Assembly: GCA_963576475.1 (NCBI GenBank)
Contig: OY754990.1
Coordinates: 9,344,921-9,408,920 of the forward strand
DNA length: 64,000 nucleotides
DNA from: Molanna angustata
Lineage: Eukaryota > Arthropoda > Insecta > Trichoptera > Molannidae
Direction of reading: 5' to 3'
Numbering within the stretch: position 1 is the first letter of the stretch; every line of letters begins with the position of its first letter. The translations under genes were made by a program, and so were the position numbers. This document shows positions 1-10,172 of the stretch, in pieces. The notes below the pieces were generated by a model that did no database searches, was not told the origin of the DNA, and saw nothing but the letters and a program-made list of their open reading frames with translations.

Positions 1-2897
1 CAATTGTTTACGTGAACCCAGTTGGGAAACTTGCGGAGAAAATTTGTTCGTTGGTGTGCTATTGGAACCTACAGCACAGACAAAAATCAAACTAGTTATT
101 GGTGTAATCTATGTTCCCCCGTCATCACCCATAAGTATTTACGAATCATATTTTACCGTATTGTCAAACATTATCGTTGATACTCGACATGATGCTCATT
201 TATGTCTGTTGGGCGACTTTAATGTACCTTCGATTGTATGGGCCGACGATCCGAGGGAGGCTGGTGTGGTAAGGCCGGTGTCCTACAGCGGTTCCGTTGC
301 TCAATTACTCATAGAATTTGCATCTTTCCTTGATCGGAAGCAGTTTAATCGTGTTAACAATGGCAACAACAAAATACTTGACCTCGTACTGTCGGATGTA
401 TGGTGCACTGTTATTCATTGCGACACGCCACTTGTACCGGAGGATCCGCACCATCCCTCGCTCCTGATTAGTGTCTCTTTACGAGCAGATGGTCATCTAC
501 AAACTAATAACATTCCCAAATATAACTTTTATAAAGCTGATTACACCGGTATAAACCATAAACTCCAAATGATCGACTGGGAATTATTATTTACGGGAAA
601 ATCTGTAGACGAGGCGGTGGATACTTTCCACAATGTATTACTGGATATCATTGATATTTTTGCCCCAAAGAAAAAGGCAAGATCTTTAAGTTATCCTGTC
701 TGGTATTCGAACATAACCGTAACATTACTTAAAAATAAAAACAAAAGCTGGGCAAGATGGAAAACTTTTGGTCATCCCCATGATTATTCGCTGTTTTCTA
801 AACAAAGGGCTCAACTAAAGCAAGCACAGAGCAGGGACCACAAATTATATATTTCAAGTCTAGAACAGTCGTTGAATAGGAATGTAAAACCATTTTTCTC
901 GTACGTTAATAACATGAAAAAAACTGCCAGCTACCCTAAGAATATGTTCTACAGCGAGGTAAAATCTAATGATCCAGAAACTACTGCTAATTTATTCTGT
1001 TCATTTTTTGCATCTGTGTTTAACCCTCCCACTAACATGCACTCTCCAGCTGACGCGTGCGTGAACCCGGAGGTCAACTCAACTCTATCTAAGATTCATG
1101 TACTTAGTTCCGAGGTATATGCAAAACTTGTTAACCTTGATGTCAATAAGGGTGCGGGGCCTGACATGATTTCGCCAATGCTTCTTAAAAAATGCGCACC
1201 ACATCTTACAAGACCTCTACGACTAATCTTTAACAAAAGCCTTGCTGAGGGTCGCTTCCCAAAACTATGGAAAATGGCGTATGTTACACCTATACATAAG
1301 TCGGGTTGTACATCTGATATACAGAACTACCGTCCTATATCGATCTTATCTCAATTTTCTAAAGTTTTTGAGTCTATTTTGAAGGATCGATTGTTCCATC
1401 ATCTAAAGCCATGCCTACTTGATAATCAACACGGGTTTGTGAACAAAAGATCAACGGTTACAAACCTGCTTGAATATTCTGATTACTTGTTTGAGGCCTT
1501 GGACAAGCGGGTGCAGGTGGACTCAATTTACACGGATTTTAAAAAAGCTTTCGACAAGGTTGACCATGACTTGCTGATTAGGAAGTTGAGCTCTTACGGA
1601 ATTCATGGTAGTCTGCTGCGTTGGGTTGAGTCTTACGTTAGTAAGCGTTTGATGACTGTTGTCATGAATGGCTACAAGTCTAAATGCGTGGCCGTTACCT
1701 CGGGAGTTCCACAAGGGTCTGTTCTGGGACCCCTTCTTTTTACATTCTTCGTCAATGACATTGGTACATGCTTTAAAAATTCAGAATTTTTGCTGTTTGC
1801 CGACGATCTCAAAATTTATCGGCGAATACGTAATGAGGAGGACTGTATGGGGTTGGAGGACGATTTGAACAGACTCAGTAAATATTGCGATGCTAATAAG
1901 CTTCAACTTAATCTAAAGAAATGTAATTCCATTACATTTACAAAAAATAAAAATGTAATGAATCACATATATAAGATTGACGGAGTGGCTTTGGAACCGT
2001 TGCATAGTATTAGGGATCTAGGGGTTATTTTTGATTCAAAATTGCACTTTGACGAACATATACGGGAGGTTCTGATAAGTTGCAACAGGATTTTGGGCTT
2101 TATTCTTAGATCAACGAAAGAATTCAGTAATGTAAATTCCATATTGCTGCTTTACAAATGCTTAATTCGCTCTAAATTAGAATATTGCTCTGCTGTTTGG
2201 AACCCCCTATATAGTAAGTACATTGACGAGATTGAGAAGCTGCAAAGAAAATTTTTCCGTATCGGTCAGCGTAGATTCCGTAACATCAGCGTAATGAATT
2301 TGCCAAGTCTGACACATAGGCGCGAGCTACTCGACGCATTGACGCTGCGCAAGATGTGTAACTCTGATTTTGATGCACCTGCTCTGTTGGCTAGGGTAAA
2401 CTTCTGTATACCATCGTTGACTCGAATTCGCAATTACAGACAGTTCTATATGAACACTCCGACCAGTAATGCTGGTGTTAGAAGTCCCTTATACAGAGTC
2501 ACTCACAATTTTAATAGTAAGTTTGGGAGTGTGGATGTCTTTGCCTCTTCCCTGAATGCGTTTAGGAGATCCATTAATCAAATACTTACTGATTGCTAAC
2601 CTGCACTATCCTTAATACACCAAATCCTTTCCTCTTCCTTTCCCCGTGGTACTTACGATTTTTGTATTTTTTGTATTTTATGTTAGCTTTTAAGTTTTTA
2701 AATATTTTATTTTTCTTACATTTTGTTAATTATCTATGTTAGTTTTTAAGTTATAAAATTGTTTTTTTTTATGCTAAAATTGTATTCACCACTAATTGGG
2801 CAATTTGTGGAGAAATGATGACAGCGTTCATATCATTGTAATATACATGTACTCTTTGCCTGTTGGTGAGTCTTTGGGATAAATAAATAAAATAAAT
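1..2897 (+). mobile_element. Jockey-like non-LTR retrotransposon, copy A (5' end outside window)
   Basis: The second open reading frame of a LINE fills most of this span and runs off the left edge. It is followed by a 300-base AT-rich 3' untranslated region ending in a TAAATAAATAAAATAAATAA tail at about 2,878-2,897. The order endonuclease, reverse transcriptase, short 3' UTR, A/T-rich tail is that of Jockey/CR1-group LINEs. A near-identical partial copy lies inverted at 4,409-5,498, so the family was recently active. Clade assignment is from motifs only. Confidence 0.93.
2..2599 (+). CDS. LINE ORF2: endonuclease plus reverse transcriptase (5'-partial)
   Basis: The frame is open from base 2; the codon at 44 is TTG, not ATG, so the true start lies upstream of the window. 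Counting from 44 the product has 851 residues. The N-terminal part is the apurinic-like endonuclease: GVIYVPP near residue 20, LLGDFNVPS near 55, ILDLVLSD near 110, and DPHHPSLL near 135 in place of the usual SDH motif. The reverse transcriptase follows: NYRPISILS near 430, DFKKAFDKVDHDLL near 500, GVPQGSVLGPLL near 555, and the catalytic FADD at residues 585-588 (1,796-1,807). The C-terminal part carries RSKLEYCSAVW and a basic tail. It would nick target DNA and copy its own RNA there. No stop or frameshift interrupts it, so it may be functional if the missing 5' part is intact. Confidence 0.93.
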   Translation, partial: NCLREPSWETCGENLFVGVLLEPTAQTKIKLVIGVIYVPPSSPISIYESYFTVLSNIIVDTRHDAHLCLLGDFNVPSIVWADDPREAGVVRPVSYSGSVAQLLIEFASFLDRKQFNRVNNGNNKILDLVLSDVWCTVIHCDTPLVPEDPHHPSLLISVSLRADGHLQTNNIPKYNFYKADYTGINHKLQMIDWELLFTGKSVDEAVDTFHNVLLDIIDIFAPKKKARSLSYPVWYSNITVTLLKNKNKSWARWKTFGHPHDYSLFSKQRAQLKQAQSRDHKLYISSLEQSLNRNVKPFFSYVNNMKKTASYPKNMFYSEVKSNDPETTANLFCSFFASVFNPPTNMHSPADACVNPEVNSTLSKIHVLSSEVYAKLVNLDVNKGAGPDMISPMLLKKCAPHLTRPLRLIFNKSLAEGRFPKLWKMAYVTPIHKSGCTSDIQNYRPISILSQFSKVFESILKDRLFHHLKPCLLDNQHGFVNKRSTVTNLLEYSDYLFEALDKRVQVDSIYTDFKKAFDKVDHDLLIRKLSSYGIHGSLLRWVESYVSKRLMTVVMNGYKSKCVAVTSGVPQGSVLGPLLFTFFVNDIGTCFKNSEFLLFADDLKIYRRIRNEEDCMGLEDDLNRLSKYCDANKLQLNLKKCNSITFTKNKNVMNHIYKIDGVALEPLHSIRDLGVIFDSKLHFDEHIREVLISCNRILGFILRSTKEFSNVNSILLLYKCLIRSKLEYCSAVWNPLYSKYIDEIEKLQRKFFRIGQRRFRNISVMNLPSLTHRRELLDALTLRKMCNSDFDAPALLARVNFCIPSLTRIRNYRQFYMNTPTSNAGVRSPLYRVTHNFNSKFGSVDVFASSLNAFRRSINQILTDC

Positions 2898-3200
2898 AAC
2901 TACATGCAGTCGCAATTATAACTACAAACAAACCTAACCAACCTATTTTTACCAAAGTTTTGTAGGTTTAGGTTTAAAAAATAGGTGTACATCCTAGGAT
3001 ATCTGACAGCGCGGTGCGTCGCCATGTTGTTTATTCCATAGATTTTTATTAAACATAATATACTATGTTGATGTAGTACTCCGTGCAAAAAGTGAGTCAT
3101 TTGTTTTCGATTCATACAAAATTTGCTAACTAACGACATCTAGTATATTATAATAAAATTTATGATTTATTCCTCTCACAATACTACCAACATGACGTCA
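2898..3200. other. AT-rich spacer, nothing recognised
   Basis: No coding motif, tRNA-like head or tandem structure is visible. The small open frame on the minus strand here has no recognisable domain. Confidence 0.5.
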
Positions 3201-3206
3201 TAAAAA

Positions 3207-3348
3207 TTCGAACAATTGTAAATTCTGATAATTGTGTGTTCGGAAAATTGTTTTTCGAAAAAATGTGATTCGAATAATTGCCATTTGTAAAATTGATTTT
3301 CGTAAAATTGAGCATTCGAATAATTGTTTTTCGAATAATTTTCCTGTC
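3207..3348. repeat. Degenerate short tandem repeat based on TTCGAATAATTG
   Basis: About eight imperfect units of 15-19 bases built around TTCGAAAAATTG / TTCGAATAATTG follow one another. The units vary in length and sequence, so this is an old minisatellite. The open frames on both strands here are by-products of the repeat. Confidence 0.7.
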
Positions 3349-3414
3349 ACCCCGACTGCTGCCAACGTACCTATTTTTCCAATAATAAGTGTAATATTTA
3401 TTTCACTCTCATTT

Positions 3415-3530
3415 ACAAAATTATATATACTTATACACAATAGTATTATTATTCAACTAAATTCAAAATTATCTCATTTAAAAAATTATATATACTTATA
3501 CACAATAGTATTATTATTCAACTAAACAAA
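3415..3530. repeat. Direct duplication, period 65 bp
   Basis: A block of about 48 bases starting near 3,417 (core TTATATATACTTATACACAA) recurs 65 bases later from about 3,482 with almost no changes. It looks like a recent local duplication. Confidence 0.8.
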
Positions 3531-4250
3531 AAATACTAATATCAACAACAAGCTTCTCGAGGCAGTCCGGTTCCCTTCTGGCAATGTGTCCAAAGCATTG
3601 AAGGATACGTCTGTAACATATCGTCGACAATCTTCAGCTCATTTATAAGCTATAAGTACAATAATAGTTTATACAAATGAACCACAACGTGAGAGCACTA
3701 TAATCGATCAATCCAGCTCCGGCCTTACCCCAGACATAATATTATTATGGATCTTCCAACTCACGAAGAATGCCTAACTCCTGATTCGTGCATACTCGTA
3801 TAATGCCTATAAGCTATACAGATTGACTGTTGTAAGGCGCAACATCAATATATTACAACTCGGATATAATTAAATCAAGATATTGCGTCTCGTTCGCAAC
3901 TGGAAACAGTTGTTATGTTTTGAAAAAAGTTGGAAAGAGTTCATTTACAAACTGCACGATGATTGGTTATATAAAGCTGTAGTGTGTTATTCCTACAAAC
4001 GAGTAGTTTGTCGTCAATAGTCCCCATCTATGGAGATAAACTTTTAATTGGATGTTCAAGTCGAGTCGAATGTGGGGTTGGCATGTATACAAAAAAAAAA
4101 CCAGAAGGTTGTCACAGAAGCTATAGGTACCCCTCACTACCGAGTCACACTACAACAAAATATTCCGTTTGTTTATGGAAAATTTTCAGCATTTTCATGA
4201 AATGAGTTTTTTTTTTAAATTATCTTTGATATAAATATTTTATTATGAAA
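3531..4250. other. Intergenic sequence, nothing recognised
   Basis: This stretch is somewhat less AT-rich than its surroundings. I see no coding motif, tail or repeat shared with the rest of the window. Confidence 0.4.
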
Positions 4251-4257
4251 ACTTGAT

Positions 4258-4384
4258 GTTTCTTTAATGCCATTTTACGAAACTGATGTGCCTTTTCAGC
4301 AATTTGATAATAAAAGTATAAAGTTATTATTTTCCTGAGCTTGGGGTCACTTTGAAATATTTGACAGTTAAAAAATGAGAAGCA
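4258..4384 (-). repeat. Interspersed repeat V, copy 1
   Basis: On the minus strand this reads GCTTCTCA, then TCAAATATTTCAAAGTGAC, an AT-rich middle and AAGGCACATC. The same order appears on the plus strand near 22,521 and 43,517. Class unknown. Confidence 0.55.
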
Positions 4385-4408
4385 ATGATCGGATTTCCTT
4401 CAAAATCT

Positions 4409-5498
4409 TTTATTTATTTATTTATTTATTCATCCCAAAGACTCACCAACAGGCAAAGAGTACATGTATATCACAATGATACGAACGCTGTCTTCATTTC
4501 TCCACTAATTGCCCAATTAGTGGTGAATACAATTTTAGCAGAAAAACAAACAATTTTATAACTTAAAAACTAACATAGATAATTAACAAAATGTAAGAAA
4601 AATAAAATATTTAAAAACTTAAAAGCTAACATAAAATACAAAAATCGTAAGTACCACGGGGAAAGGAAGAGGAAAGGATTTGGTGTATTAAGGATAGTGC
4701 ATGTTAACAATCAGTAAGTATTTGATTAATGGATCTCCTAAACGCATGCAGGGAAGAGGCAAAGACATCCACACTCCCAAACTTACTATTAAAATTGTGA
4801 GTGACTCTGTATAAGGGACTTCTAACACCAGCATTACTGGTCGGAGTGTTCATAAAGAACTGTCTGTAATTGCGAATTCGAGTCAACGATGGTATACAGA
4901 AGTTTACCCTAGCCAACAGAGCAGGTGCATCAAAATCAGAGTTACAGATCTTGCGCAGCGTCAATGCGTCGAGTAGCTCGCGTCTATGTGTCAGACTTGG
5001 CAAATTCATTACGCTGATGTTACGAAATCTACGCTGACCGATACGGAAAAATTTTCTTTGCAGCTTCTCAATCTCGTCAATGTACTTACTATATAGGGGG
5101 TTCCAAACAGCAGAGCAATATTCTAATTTAGAGCGAATTAAGCATTTGTATAGCAGCAATATGGAATTTACATTTCTGAATTCTTTCGTTGATCTTAGAA
5201 TAAAGTACAAAATCCTGTTGCAACTAATCAGAACCTCCCGTATATGTTCGTCAAAGTGCAATTTTGAATCAAAAATAACCCCTAGATCCCTAATACTATG
5301 CAACGGTGCCAAAGCCACTCCGTTCATCTTATATAGAATTACATTTCTTTAGATTAAGTTGAAGCTTATTAGCATCGCAATATTTACTGAGTCTGTTCAA
5401 ATCGTCCTCCAACCCCATACAGTCCTCCTCATTACGTATTCGCCGATAAATTTTGAGATCGTCGGCAAACAGCAAAACTTCTGAATTTTTAAAGCATC
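4409..5498 (-). mobile_element. Jockey-like non-LTR retrotransposon, copy B (5'-truncated)
   Basis: The reverse complement matches copy A from about 1,763 to its 3' tail with only scattered substitutions. Homology starts at ATGCTTTAAAAATTCAG, just upstream of the FADD codons, so the insert kept only the last third of ORF2 and the 3' UTR. The tail is a run of TAAA-type repeats at 4,409-4,430. Its 5' end abuts the 3' tail of an RTE fragment. Confidence 0.92.
4704..5495 (-). pseudogene. LINE reverse transcriptase C-terminal fragment, frameshifted
   Basis: The open part, 4,704-5,327, gives 207 residues equal to the C-terminus of copy A, including RDLGVIFDSKLHFDEHI and RSKLEYCSAVWNPLY. Upstream of it, 38 bases present in copy A (near 1,931-1,968) are missing at about 5,343, between short AATGTAAT direct repeats. 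This breaks the frame with the FADD region at 5,460-5,475. The fragment cannot be autonomous. Confidence 0.9.
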
Positions 5499-5499
5499 T

Positions 5500-5865
5500 T
5501 CTTCTTCTGCTCGTTATAGTACTGGGTACTGTTTATTCTCGGATTCACTCCTGGGACGCGGATGTCCAGCTGTCCTTCCATCTCTTTGGCGGTCGTCCAG
5601 GGAGTCTGCTGGTTGACGGTATCTCGTCTGCCGCTATTTTCACCACTCTCACTGAATCCGCTCTTTCGACGTGATCTCTCCAGTAACGTCTTCTGTTTCT
5701 ACCCCATCGCACGACATCCTTGGCATCGCAGATCCTCCGAATTTCGGAGTTTCGTACTCTGTCTCGGATGGTTAAACCCGCATGGGGTGGAGAGTTTTCA
5801 TCTCGGTGGTTCGCAAGAGACTCTTTGTTCTCGTGGTTCTCTGGTTTCTTCGAAATCTAATGGGT
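5500..5865 (-). pseudogene. RTE-type retrotransposon, family R, C-terminal fragment
   Basis: Read on the minus strand, the sequence encodes RTKSLLRTTEMKTL, then after a break RDRVRNSEIRRICD, VVRWGRNRRRYWRDHVER and LPGRPPKRWKDSWTSASQE followed by a stop. These are the end motifs of insect RTE-like reverse transcriptases. Family R copies at 14,607-15,395 and 16,560-17,385 share them and end in the same AAGAAGAAG tail, here at 5,499-5,510. One frameshift or stop lies near 5,780. It is truncated at the 5' end. Confidence 0.85.
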
Positions 5866-7000
5866 GAATTCGCGAATTTTGAAAAGAATCAAAGAAAGAA
5901 TCAGTCCTTAAGACCCTTGTATACCCCGGGTATACGGATGTACGCAAAAATGCACACTAAATTACCTTCTAATGTATGAAACACGAAAAAATATTGTATA
6001 TTACCTGATACGTGATATACATACAACATTTTTCGCGCAGAAAAGGTAAAATTTAGAGGTTTTTAAAATAACAAGAATAGTTATTCTTACGTGCAATACA
6101 AAAAAATAAAATACCATAAACCCATATAAAAAAACCCATAGCTGTCTCCTTTTCTCCCATGTATTCCCGTATACCTACCCCATTTCTCGACCCACATCAT
6201 CATTAGACGTTTTACTGTGCACATCATCTTCTAAATCTGAAGTTTAAAACGGTAAAAATATCATCTGGCGATCGACATAATTTAAATCAATCCTAGTGTA
6301 AAATAATCAATATCAATATTAGTGCAAGTGCAAGTGAGTTAAAAGGATTACCCAGTGAACTCTGTAAGTAAAACAAAATCATCATCACTTTAACTTTGTA
6401 GATAATATTAAAAGACGTAATTTTTTAAACTTCAAAACAGTTATTAAAATATTATGATAGTAAAAAACTCAACCGGTAGATTGCCAGTTTCCTTAAAAGG
6501 GTGTTTCGAAGGTTTCGCTTCACGTGTTAATATATAATATGTAGATATTTAGATTTCCGCGGGTAAAAGATGAAGGGTTATATTCTAGGGTAATAAAATA
6601 CGTGGGTTACCCAAGAAAATAACCTTTCATAATATTTATTTCACTCTTTTTTGTTGAGCTGTTTTTAGTAAATTAAATTTTATTACTAGCTGCTTTGTAT
6701 TTTTAAACTTAGTTCAATATTTCTTGTTTGAATGTTATTATTTAGTCCGAGTGATAGCAGCGTTTTAACGAATAATTTTTTAATGACTGTTTTTTTTATA
6801 TTTTCACTCTTATTGAATATGGGTATGATACTTACATATAAGTTAGGTACCTGAGAATGGTTGCGTTCGACATTGCGCATTCGTTTCCTATAAGTGAAAA
6901 TTGCAGATTTGAACATTATTTCACTATAATTTATTTTATTGTTGTTCCTGCAGAAAATAATTTACTAATTAATTTATTATTAATTAATTAATTTAATTCA
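5866..7000. other. AT-rich spacer, nothing firm
   Basis: A possible splice donor (CTGTAAGTAAAA, 6,361-6,372) follows non-coding sequence, but no open frame supports an exon. No shared repeat was recognised. Confidence 0.4.
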
Positions 7001-7050
7001 AATGAAATGAAATGAAATGAAATGTAATGTAATGAAATGAAATGAAATGT
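7001..7050. repeat. AAATG microsatellite
   Basis: About ten units of AAATG, with two AATGT variants, run directly into the hairpin that follows. Confidence 0.9.
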
Positions 7051-7107
7051 TTAATTTTATGCACTCTTTGAGCACATTTATGTGCTCACAGAGTGCATAA
7101 ATTAAAA
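7050..7107. repeat. Imperfect palindrome, 27-bp arms
   Basis: The left arm contains TGCACTCTTTGAGCACA (7,060-7,076). The right arm, read backwards, is TGCACTCTGTGAGCACA. Weaker AT pairing continues outward to give arms of about 27 bases around a short ATTTA centre. It resembles a miniature foldback element. Confidence 0.75.
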
Positions 7108-7233
7108 GTGAATGACAGTAAAAGTATTTCGTTTCAGTTCAGGTTTGTTCTTGAAATGCAAAAAAATCAACAAATTTTGGATTTCCTATTATAAGAATCA
7201 CTTACCACTTATAAACCCTTTTTAATGCACGCA

Positions 7234-7425
7234 ATAGTTACCCTTACTAACACGTAACTTCATAGTGTATTGGGCGGTTTTAATATATCATGTTTTCAGT
7301 CACTAGATTTAGCGTTATATGCCTATAAGTATAGTTACCCTTACTAACACATATGTAACTTCATAGTGTATTAAGCGGTTTTGATATATCATGTTTTCAG
7401 TCACTAGATTTAGCGTTATATGCCC
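7234..7425. repeat. Tandem duplication, 97-bp unit, two copies
   Basis: The unit starting ATAGTTACCCTTACTAACAC at 7,234 is repeated from 7,331 with about 92% identity. Both copies end in TTTAGCGTTATATGCC. No coding frame spans it. Confidence 0.88.
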
Positions 7426-7807
7426 CCTTGATACGCTAATGACGAACATATCGACACAATACGCTCAATTGATTCCATAGAAGTCAAACGCTTCCTTCAT
7501 CTTTTTTGTTATATTTCTGTTGGTAAATATAATTATCATTAGCTAATAATATAAATCTTGTATTTTTCTCCAACTTATATTTCTTTCACAGTACAAACGA
7601 AATGATAGGGCTGTTCAAATAAACATACATATTATTTGAGTTCATTATTGACCCTAGCTGAGATTTGATTTATTTAGGGTTGAATGTAAATATACTTACC
7701 GTCTTATACAAAGATGTTTCTTAAGAAAATACAATGAATCGGAAGCTGAAGAAATAGCATCTTATAATTCCTAAGTATATGTTGAAATATGTACCTGAAG
7801 AAAATAA

Positions 7808-8105
7808 AAAAATTAGGACATACATACATACGGGGTAGGCAGAGAGAACTGAATGCCACTTATTTCTAATTGACACACATTCATTGCCTCGTCGACATTC
7901 ATACATCGTCTTATACATATTCGTCTGTTGTTCACGCTTGCTTCTGTCATTTCCGTTTTTCAAAATATCGTTCACATGGACGTGCCATCCCTTCCTTGGG
8001 CGGTCCCGACCTCTCATTGTATTCCTGCCCGCAATGCATATTTGCTTCGTCAGGCGTTCCTCATTCACTCTCCCCATGTGGCCAAACCACTAAAAATTAG
8101 GACAT
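7808..8105 (-). mobile_element. RTE-type family P insertion with 14-bp target-site duplication
   Basis: AAAAATTAGGACAT occurs at 7,808-7,821 and again at 8,092-8,105, exactly bounding a 5'-truncated retrotransposon. On the minus strand the insert (8,091 to 7,822) encodes WFGHMGRVNEERLTKQ, then GRDRPRKGWHVHVNDIL and RNKWHSVLSAYP, and ends in GTATGTATGT. These are the end motifs of family P, also seen at 45,590-46,570. The TSD proves retrotransposition and gives exact borders. Confidence 0.92.
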
Positions 8106-8640
8106 CATTTTCAAATTTAAATTAAAATATAACCGATTGCGAAATTTCAGTACAGACATACAGACAAATAGGTGAAGTAAAAAATAGATTGAAATCGAAT
8201 AATGCCTGAATATTATGCAACATTTATAGCAGTCACAATTCGAGATTACAAGTACAAAACTGTTCAATTTTATTGAAATGAAAAAGCACTTAAAATTTGC
8301 CTCTTGTTTGATTCCTGCCTCTGAGGATGCCGGCTGTGTTCGGAGAAAGTGCTTAGGCTCATTAATAGAAATATATTTAACGGGTTTTTTGACATTGATT
8401 TGTTTAATAACTCCCCCCCTCCGTATGGTCTCCATTTAACCTTTTTCCATCAATCAAGCATAACTTATTCAGTACAGTTTTTATGATTTATCTTTTTCAA
8501 TGTGTACATGAGCTAGGTAACACAATGTAAACTTTGTTGGCTATTATTGTTATATATGCGAATATTTTTATTCAGTTTTATTTTCACGGAAGTAACATTG
8601 TAGCGTCATTATAATTTTTATTTTATAATATAAATAATAA
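8106..8640. other. AT-rich spacer, nothing recognised
   Basis: No coding motif or shared repeat is visible. Confidence 0.4.
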
Positions 8641-8642
8641 CT

Positions 8643-8787
8643 TTATACTTTTCCTATTTTTTTTTGTAAACCTGTGTTGATGCCATCATTTTGACATCAA
8701 TAGAGGTTTACAAATATCACATACATGACATTCAAATTTAAAATTGGCTGATTTGGAAATATTGGAAATTAGGAAAAGTATAAACTA
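8643..8787. repeat. Foldback (MITE-like) element
   Basis: Inner arms TTTGTAAACCTGTGTTGATG (8,663-8,682) and its near-complement at 8,695-8,714 match at 17 of 20 positions. An outer pair, TTTATACTTTTCCTA near 8,643 and TAGGAAAAGTATAAA near 8,771, is also inverted. The whole could fold into a two-part hairpin. No transposase is present. Confidence 0.6.
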
Positions 8788-9004
8788 GGAAAGAAAACTA
8801 TAATTAGGAAAAGCCACAGTATAATAACTAATCAAATAAATTTTCCTAATATCCCGCTATTTAATATATTCCCGATCAAATAAATTAATATTTTTTAAAT
8901 TAAAAAAAAAATAAATATACAGGGTGTCCCATAAATCAACGTATTCCTTCTAAGGGCTGTTATACCAACTCATGACTCGCCAGAATTATGCAAATATGAC
9001 CGTA

Positions 9005-9206
9005 ATAAAAAAGTTCGAGAAACCCTGATTTTTTTCATAAAAATTTCTTCGATATTGTATTTGTTTATATGTATACAAATTTTCAGGGCTTTATGGTTTC
9101 TAAGATGTATGGAAATATAAATATCATAAAAAAATAATTGAAAATTGATAACCCCTGACTGAAACAAAAATTCTGAGTTCAAATGAACTCCGAATTCTGT
9201 GTTCAT
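9005..9206 (+). mobile_element. Family H (DINE/HINE-like) copy H1, left part
   Basis: GAGAAACCCTG, TTTATGGTTTCTAAGATGTA and GATAACCCCTGACTGAAAC occur in the same order and spacing as in H2, H3 and H5. The 5' end is missing. The rest of this copy is at 9,815-9,990, separated by later insertions. Confidence 0.75.
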
Positions 9207-9257
9207 CCATATACAAGATACATATGATTAATACTTTAAAAGAATAATATAAAGCAA

Positions 9258-9715
9258 ATTAATTTATTATGATATAATGTAAGATGATGGATAGTAAAAT
9301 ATAATGTAACATGATGGAATGTAATATAATATAATGTTATATGATAGAATGTAATATAATATAATGTTTTGAAATATGATGTAATATGGTGTGATATTTT
9401 ATTTCACATTACTTCTCGGGCAACTAATAGGTACTATATCAAATATTAATTTAACACATACCCAATAACAAGCAAGTTGACACATTCTGGTGACTTAAGA
9501 TATAAATCGTCTCACAGAACCAGAATGAAAACACAATTAAAACTGTGTCTCCACCAAGAATCGAACCCGGGACCTTTGGATCAGCAGTCAGATACCAAAC
9601 CACCAAACCAACTGAGCAACGAAGGCCGACAATGCAATATGATAAAATGTAATATAATGTGATGAAATATAATATAATGTAATATGATAAAATATTCTAA
9701 ATTATAATATAATAT
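9258..9715. repeat. Cryptic AT-rich simple repeat split by a SINE
   Basis: Loose repeats of AATGTAATATAAT and ATGATGGAATG fill 9,258-9,405 and resume at 9,636-9,715. The SINE between them inserted into this low-complexity tract. Confidence 0.75.
9411..9630 (-). mobile_element. tRNA-derived SINE1, copy 1
   Basis: The minus strand begins CGGCCTTCGTTGCTCAGTTGG, an RNA polymerase III A-box-like head. A B-box in GGGTTCGATTCTTGG follows, then a body ending TTGCCCGAGAAGT. The complete copy at 44,577-44,784 matches throughout. A duplication within the head (ACCAAACC twice) and substitutions mark it as old. Confidence 0.88.
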
Positions 9716-9811
9716 AGACCCCCAACACGGGTAGGTACCTACTCGCCTACCTAACGGGGGACACTATAATGTTAATGTGTTATGTAACTTAATTGTCAAT
9801 GTAAATAAAAT
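9716..9811 (+). mobile_element. Non-LTR 3' end: hairpin plus AT tail
   Basis: CCCCC ... GGGTAGG ... CCTACC ... GGGGG forms a nested hairpin (9,720-9,759) around a GTAGGTACCTAC palindrome. About 50 bases later comes an AAATAAAATAAAAT tail. The arrangement matches the 3' ends at 56,645-56,990 and 47,060-47,199. No coding sequence is left. Confidence 0.6.
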
Positions 9812-9814
9812 AAA

Positions 9815-9990
9815 ATACATAACATACCTATATGCTGCGAAGCCTCTATGTAAGTTGGTGTATTTTTTTAATTCAATGTTGAGAAACACATGAAAAATAT
9901 AGACTTAGTCATACAAATCCTGTGTATCTTGGCTTTACTATGTCGATATGTTAAAAGAAATTAATTCTCTTGAACAAATCGACGACTGGA
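9815..9990 (+). mobile_element. Family H copy H1, right part
   Basis: TATGCTGCGAAGCCTC through GTCGATATGTTAAAAGAA and TTCTCTTGAACAAATCGAC to ACTGGA matches the 3' part of H2-H5, including the terminal hairpin. Confidence 0.8.
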
Positions 9991-10074
9991 AAACTTAAGA
10001 CTAGCTATAATTATTCATAATATTCATCAGGTCTGTAGACGATACTGGTCTGTGGAGATACACGCACGTTTCGT

Positions 10075-10172
10075 GCTGGCTTTTGTGAGGAAATGCACTC
10101 CCGCGCACTTGTCGCTGTCAATGCCACACATTGTGGGATATTCTGTGATGGTATGATTGAATTAATGAATAT
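10075..10172 (-). repeat. Repeat F, partial copy
   Basis: On the minus strand, ATACCATCACAGAATATCCC and ACAATGTGTGG match the leading part of F copies at 33,646 and 40,357. Confidence 0.6.

Noticed and set aside
4395..5510. A target-site duplication (ATCTT) around Jockey copy B
   Set aside because: The match is short and low-complexity next to TTTTATTTATT and CTTCTTCTT tracts, so it cannot be distinguished from chance.
8916..8940. ACAGGGTGTCCCATAAAT as a transposon terminus
   Set aside because: The motif recalls common insect repeat ends, but no inverted partner or second copy is found in the window.
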